Origin: Ignavibacteria bacterium
Lineage (GTDB): Bacteria > Bacteroidota > Ignavibacteria > Tepidaquicellales > Tepidaquicellaceae
Reading direction: 5' to 3'
Assembly: GCA_018058125.1 (NCBI GenBank)
Contig: JAGPCH010000078.1
Coordinates: 1 to 6,891 of the forward strand
DNA: 6,891 nucleotides
This document shows, piece after piece, positions 1 through 5,170 of this stretch. A model generated the notes under the pieces. The model was not told the DNA's origin and made no database searches. It saw nothing but the letters and a program-made list of their open reading frames with translations. A program made the position numbers and the translations under genes. Numbering within the stretch: position 1 is the stretch's first letter; every line of letters begins with the position of its first letter.

Positions 1-326
1 ACGCCGCCTTTTCCTGATGCAATTGCAATTGTGTTTTTAATTCCAGGAAGAACGGAAGATTTTTTTTCGTTTAAATGTTCGGTAATACCCTGTACGAAAT
101 TGACATCAATACTTTTAATATCGGGCATTGATGTTTTAAATTCTTTTTTAATGTGTTCTTTTGTTTCGTTTAAGATATTTTCCGGTAATTCAGAAATGCC
201 GAGAGTAAGCTTCAGATCATTGCCGTTCAGTGAAATGGAATTCACAAAACCAAGTTTTACGAAATCAACATTAAGCTCAGGTTCTTTTATCTTTGAAAGA
301 ACATCTTTAATTTTATCTTCAGTCAT
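1..326 (-). CDS. mrp: Mrp/ApbC-type iron-sulfur cluster carrier ATPase, N-terminal part (runs off the window)
   Basis: Reading the minus strand from the ATG at 326-324 gives 108 codons that stay open to the window edge. Residues about 1-85 resemble the MIP18/DUF59 domain, with EPELNVDFVKLGFV at 15-28 in place of the usual DPE-LG pattern. A short linker then leads to IAIASGKGG at about 100-108, the start of the deviant Walker A P-loop of the Mrp/NBP35 ParA-like ATPases. Members of this family bind and transfer Fe-S clusters to apoproteins in the cytoplasm. The ATPase body, including the family's CxxC cluster-binding motif, lies outside the window and cannot be checked. No Shine-Dalgarno site precedes the start. 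The gene is transcribed away from the unknown membrane protein gene across a 313-bp spacer. The family call is firm; the exact client proteins are unknown. Confidence 0.9.
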   Translation of the reverse strand, partial: MTEDKIKDVLSKIKEPELNVDFVKLGFVNSISLNGNDLKLTLGISELPENILNETKEHIKKEFKTSMPDIKSIDVNFVQGITEHLNEKKSSVLPGIKNTIAIASGKGG

Positions 327-639
327 ATATTATAATCATATTTTTTAATGAATTTCAAATTAGTAATTATATAAGTTTTGTGAAATGAAAATATAATTAA
401 ATATTTCTGTTGTGGCAAGCCTTGTGGTTACCCAGTGGTTGCCCAATGATTCCCTGATTTTACCAGATTGATATAATTTTTACGCCACTCTACAGTGCCG
501 GGACAAGCCCAATCCCTGTAAATTTGTTTGTGAAATGTAAAATCAACATAGTTAATATTTAACAGGAAATTAATTCTCTTTATTTTTTCATTATTAACAA
601 ACATAAAATTGATTAAATTATGTAAAATTTTTTCTTACT
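327..639. other. Gene-free divergent spacer between mrp and the membrane protein gene
   Basis: No convincing reading frame was found on either strand. The spacer must hold promoters for both divergent genes. It is very AT-rich except for about 411-520, which is visibly richer in G and C and contains a degenerate tandem repeat (412-456). An 11-bp direct repeat, TTTGTGAAATG, occurs at 377-387 and 527-537, bracketing the GC-richer island. One exact match to the Bacteroidota -7 element TAnnTTTG lies at 519-526 on the plus strand, but no -33 TTG is correctly spaced upstream, so it is not called as a promoter. Confidence 0.6.
412..456. repeat. Degenerate 11-bp tandem repeat
   Basis: Two adjacent units, GTGGTTACCCA (424-434) and GTGGTTGCCCA (435-445), differ at one base. 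A looser unit precedes them (412-423, beginning GTGG) and another follows (446-456, 6 of 11 matches). On the other strand the units read TGGGCAACCAC and TGGGTAACCAC. The block is GC-richer than the surrounding spacer and may be a decayed intergenic repeat. No function can be assigned. Confidence 0.55.
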
Positions 640-1260
640 TTGACTTTAAACAAAACAGCAAGGATCTCGCTCTTCATATTAATAGTTTTTGCCATATTCT
701 GGCTTGGCGGGATCAATGTCAGATTCTTTATAGGAAACCAGCTTCTGAATTATGACGAATTCAATTTCAGGACAAGCATACCGCCCGATGAAGAAAACCA
801 GATATTCAAAATGATCTCCGACGCTTCTTTTATGATAATGATCTCATATATATTTGTACTTGCAAGCGCTATTGTGTTTGTGAAGTCCGTGAAGATCAAC
901 CTTAGGGAAAACCCGTGGTTTCTGATGTGCTGCATATTGTTTTTTGCATTTGTACCGTTAGAGCTATATACTTCATTTATTGATATGAAATTTGCAATAC
1001 TTTTTGATAAACGACCGGCAAATCACGATAAGTTACTTGAGCTCTTTGGTGAAAGGATAGGATTTTTAAGAGGTGTTCCGTGGATAGCCGTTATGAGTTA
1101 CTATACTATAGTCTGGCTGGCTGTATTCAAACCAATGAAGAAGACAATGGCTCAGATTGAAGAGGAAGAGAAAATGATAGAAGATACGCACGGATATAAA
1201 TATATATTTCATGAAGAGGATGATCTTGTTACGGAAGAATTCAATGAAACTGCCCGTTAA
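640..1260 (+). CDS. Unknown membrane protein with about four transmembrane helices
   Basis: This 206-residue protein is not recognised. Hydrophobic segments at about 9-26, 62-82, 93-111 and 145-163 suggest four membrane helices. A polar segment at 36-60 (NYDEFNF...PPDEEN) separates helices 1 and 2, and the cytoplasmic-looking C-terminal tail of about 40 residues is strongly acidic (EEEEK, HEEDD). The start is TTG at 640: an in-frame TGA lies at 610-612, no ATG or GTG lies between, and the first internal Met is around residue 58, inside the protein body. No Shine-Dalgarno site is present. It is the first of five same-strand genes and may lead an operon, with 42 bp to the next gene. No catalytic or transport motif is visible, so no function is proposed. 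Confidence 0.8.
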   Translation: MTLNKTARISLFILIVFAIFWLGGINVRFFIGNQLLNYDEFNFRTSIPPDEENQIFKMISDASFMIMISYIFVLASAIVFVKSVKINLRENPWFLMCCILFFAFVPLELYTSFIDMKFAILFDKRPANHDKLLELFGERIGFLRGVPWIAVMSYYTIVWLAVFKPMKKTMAQIEEEEKMIEDTHGYKYIFHEEDDLVTEEFNETAR

Positions 1261-1302
1261 CCATAATATAAATTAACACAATAAACTTTTTATCTATCCC
1301 TT

Positions 1303-1620
1303 TTGGCGAAGATCATTAAAAAAAAAGCAAAACCGGTTAATGACAGTAAGAAGGATACTCTCATTGATGAACTTATTGAAGCTCTGGATAAACTTGGCTA
1401 TTCTGTCAGGATTGAAAAAGGAATTTTCAAAGGCGGTTTTTGTCTTCTTAGAGAACAGAAATTATTTCTTCTCAATAAAAATCTTGATCAGGATAAAAAG
1501 ATCAGCATACTTGTAAAAAACATTGCCGGAATTGGCATTGAAGGAATTTTTCTAAAGCCTAACATTCGCGAACTTGTGGAGAAAGAAACCGGAGAAAATG
1601 CTGAGGACACATTATTATAA
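1303..1620 (+). CDS. Small uncharacterised protein
   Basis: The product has 105 residues and belongs to no family I can name. A lysine-rich N-terminus (residues 4-18) is followed by a predicted helix (DTLIDELIEALDKLGY, 18-33), a beta-rich centre containing KGGFCLLREQKLFLLNKNL (43-61), and a helix-strand-helix end (KISILVKNIAGIGIEGIFLKP, 66-86). The regular helix and strand alternation suggests a compact cytoplasmic alpha/beta domain, and no membrane segment or signal peptide is seen. The start is TTG at 1303; an in-frame TAA at 1282-1284 and the absence of any internal Met make it the only practical choice. It ends 24 bp before the phosphodiesterase gene, so co-transcription is likely. Function is unknown. 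Confidence 0.75.
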   Translation: MAKIIKKKAKPVNDSKKDTLIDELIEALDKLGYSVRIEKGIFKGGFCLLREQKLFLLNKNLDQDKKISILVKNIAGIGIEGIFLKPNIRELVEKETGENAEDTLL

Positions 1621-1644
1621 GCAATAAATATTGAATTAATAACC

Positions 1645-2409
1645 ATGAGAGTAATCATACTTGGAACAGGAACATCACAGGGAGTGCCCGTCATAGGCTG
1701 TAATTGTGAAACCTGCCGGTCTTCAAATACTAAAGATAAAAGATTAAGAACTTCGGCTTATATCGACACAGACGGTTCTAAGATATTAATAGACACATCG
1801 ATAGATTTCAGACAGCAGATGCTTATGAATAAAATTGATGACATTGATGCGGTCCTGTATACGCACCATCATGTCGATCATATTAACGGCATGGATGATC
1901 TCAGACAGATCACGCAGAAGCATAAAAAGACAATCGAACTCTACGGCAACAAAACTACGGTTGATGAAATGAAGATCTCATTCAGATATGTCTTCGAAAA
2001 AGATCTGATCAAACATCACGCTGTGCCGCTTGTTCATTTCAATAAAATTACTAATAAAGAATTTAAAATTGGTGATGTCAATATTATTCCCATAGAATGC
2101 ATGCATGGAAACCTTAAGATCTTCGGATACAGGATAAATGATTTTGCATACATCACCGACTGCAGCGCGATATCGGATAAAGAAACAAAAAAACTCGAAG
2201 GACTGAAAATACTGGTACTGAACGCATTGCGTATCAGACCGCATCCGACTCATTTTAATCTTCAGCAGGCAATTGAAGTAGCAAAAAAGGTTAAGCCGAA
2301 GAAAACATTTTTTACTCATCTTACACATGATATTCTTCATAATAAAATTAATTCGACTTTGCCAAAAGGAATTGAACTTGGATATGACGGAATGGAATTT
2401 AAATTATAA
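1645..2409 (+). CDS. PhnP-like metallo-beta-lactamase-fold phosphodiesterase
   Basis: This 254-residue cytoplasmic metallohydrolase has the N-terminal GTGTSQGVPVIGC signature of the PhnP branch of the metallo-beta-lactamase superfamily. The HxHxDH metal motif is at H74, H76, D78 and H79. Further likely ligands are H154, D172 (bridging) and H225. Cys19, Cys21 and Cys24 with His228, three residues after H225, match the structural zinc site known in E. coli PhnP; His200 or His203 may serve the catalytic acid role. PhnP opens phosphoribosyl 1,2-cyclic phosphate in phosphonate breakdown. No phn gene is nearby, so the substrate here may be another cyclic phosphodiester. The ATG at 1645 places the GTG-rich first strand at the expected distance. 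The stop codon directly abuts the next gene's ATG, which suggests translational coupling. The fold is certain; the substrate is inferred. Confidence 0.9.
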   Translation: MRVIILGTGTSQGVPVIGCNCETCRSSNTKDKRLRTSAYIDTDGSKILIDTSIDFRQQMLMNKIDDIDAVLYTHHHVDHINGMDDLRQITQKHKKTIELYGNKTTVDEMKISFRYVFEKDLIKHHAVPLVHFNKITNKEFKIGDVNIIPIECMHGNLKIFGYRINDFAYITDCSAISDKETKKLEGLKILVLNALRIRPHPTHFNLQQAIEVAKKVKPKKTFFTHLTHDILHNKINSTLPKGIELGYDGMEFKL

Positions 2410-3180
2410 ATGAAGAATACTTTAATCAAAGCTGCGCTTGAATCAGGTAAAATACTGAAAGAAAATTTCGGAAGTAATTTTAAGATCTCAAGCAAAGACG
2501 TTGTATCAAATCTTGTTACTGAAATTGATAAGAAATCCGAGGAAAGAATTTTTGACATAATAAGACAGGATTTCCCCGGACATTATATTTTATCTGAAGA
2601 AGCCGGAGCTCTTGTGCAGGAGTCAGAGTATAAATGGATAATAGATCCGATAGACGGTACAGTAAATTATGCGCATGCAATTCCTTTGACCTGTGTATCA
2701 ATTGCACTTGAAAAAAATGGAGTAGTGATCCTTGGAGCTGTTCATAATCCGATCTCGGGAGAATTTTTCTTTGCAGAAAAAGACAACGGCGCGAGTTTGA
2801 ATGATGAAGAAATTTCTGTTTCAGATTGTACAGAATTTGGAAGATCACTTTTAGTTACGGGATTTCCATATGATTCGAGCAGTTATAAGCCCGACCCTGT
2901 CGAAATATTTAAAAAATTCATAATGCTTGACATGCCGATAAGGAGACTCGGCTCTGCAGCGCTTGATCTTTGCTGGACTGCCTGCGGAAGATTCGAAGCA
3001 TTCTGGGAATATAATCTTAATGCCTGGGACGTAGCAGCAGGAGCATTGATACTGGAAGAAGCGGGCGGACTCATCACTGATCTTTCAGGAAAAGATTTTT
3101 CCGTTTACGGTAAAGAATTACTCGCTGTAAATAACAGCGTTATTCAGAAGGCAATGCTTGATGTTATCAATGAAATTTAA
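2410..3180 (+). CDS. suhB: Inositol-monophosphatase-family phosphatase (SuhB-like)
   Basis: At 256 residues this is the normal length for the family. It carries the Mg-binding motifs of the Li-sensitive phosphatases: EE at 63-64, DPIDGT at 79-84 (Asp79, Asp82 and Thr84 are expected to bind metal or phosphate) and WDVAAGALILEEAGG at 206-220, with Asp207 as the third metal ligand. Such enzymes hydrolyse inositol-1-phosphate and similar sugar phosphates in the cytosol; some family members instead act on fructose-1,6-bisphosphate or 3'-phosphoadenosine phosphate, and SuhB of E. coli also binds the transcription machinery. Sequence alone does not separate these roles. The ATG follows the previous stop codon with no gap, which fixes the start and suggests coupled translation with the phosphodiesterase. 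DUF423 follows after 11 bp. Confidence 0.93.
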   Translation: MKNTLIKAALESGKILKENFGSNFKISSKDVVSNLVTEIDKKSEERIFDIIRQDFPGHYILSEEAGALVQESEYKWIIDPIDGTVNYAHAIPLTCVSIALEKNGVVILGAVHNPISGEFFFAEKDNGASLNDEEISVSDCTEFGRSLLVTGFPYDSSSYKPDPVEIFKKFIMLDMPIRRLGSAALDLCWTACGRFEAFWEYNLNAWDVAAGALILEEAGGLITDLSGKDFSVYGKELLAVNNSVIQKAMLDVINEI

Positions 3181-3191
3181 TAAATAGTATT

Positions 3192-3557
3192 GTGAGCAGT
3201 TCAAAGAGATGGATAATCATAAGCGGAGTAATTGGATTTCTCGGAGTCGCGCTTGGAGCATTCGGAGCGCACAGTCTTAAGACAATGATCGATCCTGATA
3301 AACTCGAAGTGTATAAAACCGGAATTCAGTATCAGCTTATACATTCAGTAGTTATGCTTTCAATAGCTTTGTCTGAAAAAGAAATATATCTGAAAGCCGA
3401 AAAATTTTTCTTTGCAGGGATTGTATTGTTTTCATTTTCACTTTATGTCTATTCAGTTACATCCATACCGGCAATTGCAATGGTGACGCCTTTTGGAGGA
3501 GTTTCATTTCTGATAGGGTGGGCGGTTCTGATCTACAGTGCGGTTCGCAAGACGTGA
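3192..3557 (+). CDS. DUF423 family small membrane protein (YgdD-like)
   Basis: This 121-residue protein has four hydrophobic segments at about 7-26, 48-61, 71-89 and 99-117, and the DUF423 hallmarks GAFGAHSLK (22-30), YKTGIQYQLIHS (41-52), TPFGG (99-103) and GW (109-110). The family is widespread in bacterial inner membranes, but its function is not established. The start is GTG at 3192, 11 bp after the phosphatase gene; it gives the usual short polar N-terminus before helix 1. The end is unusual: the last codons and the TGA stop lie inside the left heptad repeat array (from 3547), so the final residues (RKT) and the stop are supplied by repeat DNA. The conserved core is complete, so the gene is probably functional. 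Confidence 0.9.
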   Translation: MSSSKRWIIISGVIGFLGVALGAFGAHSLKTMIDPDKLEVYKTGIQYQLIHSVVMLSIALSEKEIYLKAEKFFFAGIVLFSFSLYVYSVTSIPAIAMVTPFGGVSFLIGWAVLIYSAVRKT

Positions 3558-3581
3558 GACGATAGAGGCGAAACGTGAGAC
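3547..3581 (-). repeat. Left heptad array (five 7-bp units, inverted relative to the right arrays)
   Basis: Five contiguous 7-bp units start at 3547, 3554, 3561, 3568 and 3575. On the plus strand two are exactly GTGAGAC (3554-3560 and 3575-3581), the reverse complement of GTCTCAC; the others diverge (GCAAGAC, GATAGAG, GCGAAAC). Positions 3582-3587 (ATTGAT) extend the pairing region towards the four-helix-bundle gene. The array overlaps the last codons of the DUF423 gene and provides its TGA. Units are in exact 7-bp phase, which makes chance occurrence unlikely. Confidence 0.75.
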
Positions 3582-3698
3582 ATTGATTTAAGTGGGTAAA
3601 TTATATTTTTATTTTTGAGAAATTGGATATAAATATTATTTTAAGATATATTTTAATTTAAAGTGAAATGGTTTAATTTATCACCGTATTAAATTAAA

Positions 3699-3704
3699 GG
3701 GAGG
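3699..3704 (+). promoter_or_regulatory. Strong Shine-Dalgarno site of the four-helix-bundle gene
   Basis: GGGAGG, in the context AAAGGGAGGAAAA, ends six bases before the ATG at 3711. It is the only clear Shine-Dalgarno site in the window; none of the other intact genes has a comparable purine block, which fits hosts that rely little on this signal. It decides the start of the four-helix-bundle gene. Confidence 0.8.
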
Positions 3705-3710
3705 AAAATT

Positions 3711-4067
3711 ATGTTGAATTTAAGTCATAAAAGATTAGAAGTCTGGAGTCTAAGTATTGAAGTAATAAAATTCATTTATAAAATTACTGAAGAATTCCCA
3801 AAAAGTGAGATTTACGGTATATCATCTCAAATGAGAAGGGCATCCGTTTCAGTAAGTTCAAATCTGGCAGAAGGTTGCTCAAGAAAATCATCTAAAGAAA
3901 AGAAAAGATTTTTTGAGATATCCAGGTCTTCTTTAGTAGAATTGGATACTCAAATTGAGATATCAAAACAGTTAAATTATCTTGACAAGAATTATCTTGA
4001 TTATCTGGATGAATTATTTAATAAATTATTTGCAAAAATTACAAATTTAATTTTAAAAACAAAATAA
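3711..4067 (+). CDS. Four-helix-bundle protein (23S rRNA intervening-sequence protein family)
   Basis: This 118-residue protein matches the family first found inside intervening sequences of 23S rRNA genes, whose fold is shared with the Avd accessory protein of diversity-generating retroelements. Seen motifs are LEVW (9-12), EEFPKSEIYGISSQMRRASVSV (27-48), NLAEGCSR (51-58) and SLVELDTQIEIS (74-85). The whole sequence is predicted helical with a high charge; family members form pentameric, basic barrels thought to bind nucleic acid. Length is typical and the gene looks intact. A strong ribosome binding site six bases upstream fixes the start. It is flanked on both sides by inverted heptad repeat arrays, separated from DUF423 by 153 bp and from the fucose synthase gene by 87 bp. 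The cellular role of dispersed family copies outside rRNA genes is not established. Confidence 0.9.
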   Translation: MLNLSHKRLEVWSLSIEVIKFIYKITEEFPKSEIYGISSQMRRASVSVSSNLAEGCSRKSSKEKKRFFEISRSSLVELDTQIEISKQLNYLDKNYLDYLDELFNKLFAKITNLILKTK

Positions 4068-4070
4068 AGT

Positions 4071-4119
4071 ATCAATTGTCTCGCATATTGCGTCTAACGT
4101 CTCGCATAAAATGTCTGAC
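4071..4119 (+). repeat. Right heptad array (six 7-bp units) plus inner pairing segment
   Basis: Units start at 4078, 4085, 4092, 4099, 4106 and 4113. The best ones are GTCTCGC (4078-4084 and 4099-4105), GTCTAAC (4092-4098) and GTCTGAC (4113-4119); ATATTGC and ATAAAAT are diverged spacers that keep the 7-bp phase. ATCAAT at 4071-4076 is the exact reverse complement of ATTGAT at 3582-3587. The array begins eleven bases after the four-helix-bundle stop codon, close enough to act as an RNA 3' structure if it pairs with the left array. It is not followed by a T-run, so an intrinsic terminator is not called. Confidence 0.75.
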
Positions 4120-4154
4120 ATATTATTAATCAATAGAATAAAAATTAATTAAAT

Positions 4155-5114
4155 ATGACACACGTCTCACATCTAACGTCTAACGTTTCACATAAAACAG
4201 CCGTCTTCGGCGGTACCGGAATGCTCGGGAGCTCGATCACCCGCCGGTTAAAAAGCAAAGGTTATGAAAACATCCTGACTCCCTCACGCAAGGACGGATT
4301 CGATCTTCTGAAAAAGGAAGATGTCGAAAAATTCTTTAAAGAAGAAACTCCCGATAACGTATATATGGTCGCAGGACTTGTAGGCGGCATACTTGCCAAT
4401 AATTCCCGACAAGCGGATTTTCTTTATCAGAATGCAATGATGATACTTAATGTCATCGAAGCGCTGAAGGATCTTTCTCCGAAAACAAAACTGCTTTATA
4501 CAGGTTCGACCTGCATTTACCCAAAAGAAAATCCGCAGCCGATAAATGAAAACAGATTCATGCACGGACCTTTGGAAGAGACCAATAAAGGTTATGCAGT
4601 AGCAAAAGGCATGGGGATCATCGCCTGCCAGCTTTACAGACAGCAGTACGGGATCAATGCAATTGCAGCGATGCCGACAAATCTTTATGGTCCTAATGAC
4701 AATTATGATCTGACCAACTCACATTTTATAGCTGCGGTTGTGCAGAAGTTTGTCAATGCTCAGCGAGACTGCACCCAACTCGAATTCTGGGGAACCGGCA
4801 AACCGAGACGTGAGGCACTTTACGTGGATGACTGTGCTGACGCCTGCATATTTCTCATGGAGAATTATGATAAACCCGAGATAGTAAATATCGGAACGGG
4901 TTTTGATAATTCTATAAAAGAGTATATTGAAATTGCACAGAAGGTTTTTGAATTTGACAAAGAAATAAAATGGGATACTTCAAAGCCGGACGGAATGTAT
5001 GAGAAGAGAACGGATATTACTTATCTGAAAAGCATCATGCCTGATTATGCCCCGAGGAAATTTGAGGATGGGCTCAGGGATGTTTTGAAGATAGATTTTG
5101 GAATAGAAGTTTGA
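4155..5114 (+). CDS. fcl: GDP-L-fucose synthase (GDP-4-keto-6-deoxy-D-mannose epimerase/reductase)
   Basis: This 319-residue cytoplasmic SDR-type enzyme makes GDP-L-fucose from GDP-4-keto-6-deoxymannose with NADPH, supplying surface glycans. The Rossmann motif GGTGMLG is at 19-25 and the catalytic set is intact: Ser118 and Cys120 in GSTCIYP, Tyr147 and Lys151 in YAVAK, and His190 in TNSH. All five sit at E. coli numbering plus 11. MPTNLYGPNDNYD (173-185) is diagnostic for this enzyme. The only possible start is ATG 4155: a TAA lies in frame at 4146-4148 and no other start codon occurs before the Rossmann strand. Consequently residues 1-14 (MTHVSHLTSNVSHK) are an extension absent from the usual family N-terminus and encoded almost entirely by heptad repeat DNA. 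The usual partner gene gmd is not in the window. No Shine-Dalgarno site is visible. Confidence 0.93.
   Translation: MTHVSHLTSNVSHKTAVFGGTGMLGSSITRRLKSKGYENILTPSRKDGFDLLKKEDVEKFFKEETPDNVYMVAGLVGGILANNSRQADFLYQNAMMILNVIEALKDLSPKTKLLYTGSTCIYPKENPQPINENRFMHGPLEETNKGYAVAKGMGIIACQLYRQQYGINAIAAMPTNLYGPNDNYDLTNSHFIAAVVQKFVNAQRDCTQLEFWGTGKPRREALYVDDCADACIFLMENYDKPEIVNIGTGFDNSIKEYIEIAQKVFEFDKEIKWDTSKPDGMYEKRTDITYLKSIMPDYAPRKFEDGLRDVLKIDFGIEV
4164..4198 (+). repeat. Third heptad array, inside the 5' end of fcl
   Basis: Units start at 4164, 4171, 4178, 4185 and 4192: GTCTCAC, ATCTAAC, GTCTAAC, GTTTCAC and ATAAAAC. This 35-bp stretch matches the right array at 4078-4112 at 28 of 35 positions, including the diverged last unit (ATAAAAC against ATAAAAT), so the two are copies of one longer element rather than independent heptad runs. 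The array is translated as the N-terminal extension of the fucose synthase. Confidence 0.75.
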
Positions 5115-5120
5115 AGAGCA

Positions 5121-5134
5121 ATTACAAATTACAA
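5121..5134 (+). repeat. Two tandem copies of a second heptad, ATTACAA
   Basis: ATTACAA occurs at 5121-5127 and 5128-5134, six bases after the fucose synthase stop codon, and once more at 5410-5416 just before the glycyl-tRNA synthetase gene. The copies bracket the HicB-like remnant. The sequence is AT-rich and short, so chance is a serious alternative. Confidence 0.35.
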
Positions 5135-5170
5135 ATAATTTTATAATAAAGTATAAACTTATTTATTTCT

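Larger units (their letters stand above)
3547..4119 (+). mobile_element. Candidate IVS-like cassette: four-helix-bundle gene between inverted heptad arrays
   Basis: The left array (3547-3581) and right array (4078-4119) are inverted copies of the same degenerate heptad. They enclose about 0.5 kb containing a single gene with its own ribosome binding site. Positions 3554-3587 can pair with 4071-4105: 30 of 34 positions, including three G-U pairs, with T4077 bulged. The inner six pairs (ATTGAT with ATCAAT) lie outside the heptads. Terminal stems enclosing a gene of this protein family are known for intervening sequences in bacterial 23S rRNA genes, whereas this copy lies between protein genes. 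No transposase is encoded and no target-site duplication was identified, so mobility is an inference only. Confidence 0.35.

Noticed and set aside
31..348. Plus-strand open frame of 105 codons at the left edge
   Set aside because: It lies opposite the mrp coding sequence, whose protein has clear family motifs; this frame shows none.
482..516. Short hairpins in the divergent spacer (CACT/AGTG at 486-497 and GGGA/TCCC at 500-516)
   Set aside because: Stems are only four base pairs and lack a T-run or other supporting signal.
1978..2340. Minus-strand open frame of 120 codons
   Set aside because: Antisense to the middle of the PhnP-like gene, with Cys/Phe-rich low-quality sequence and no recognisable motif.
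2516..2848. Minus-strand open frame of 110 codons
   Set aside because: Antisense to the inositol-monophosphatase-family gene, which has intact catalytic motifs.
3575..3617. Bacteroidota-type promoter for the four-helix-bundle gene (TATTTTTG at 3610-3617)
   Set aside because: The -7 match is exact, but the nearest upstream TTG is 24 bases away instead of about 19-21, and such matches are easy by chance in this AT-rich stretch.
4071..4119. Right heptad array as an intrinsic terminator of the four-helix-bundle gene
   Set aside because: Its pairing partner is about 500 bases upstream, there is no compact local hairpin, and no T-run follows.
3547..4198. Heptad arrays as a CRISPR array
   Set aside because: Units are 7 bp, contiguous and degenerate, without 25-40-bp repeats or unique spacers, and no cas gene is present.
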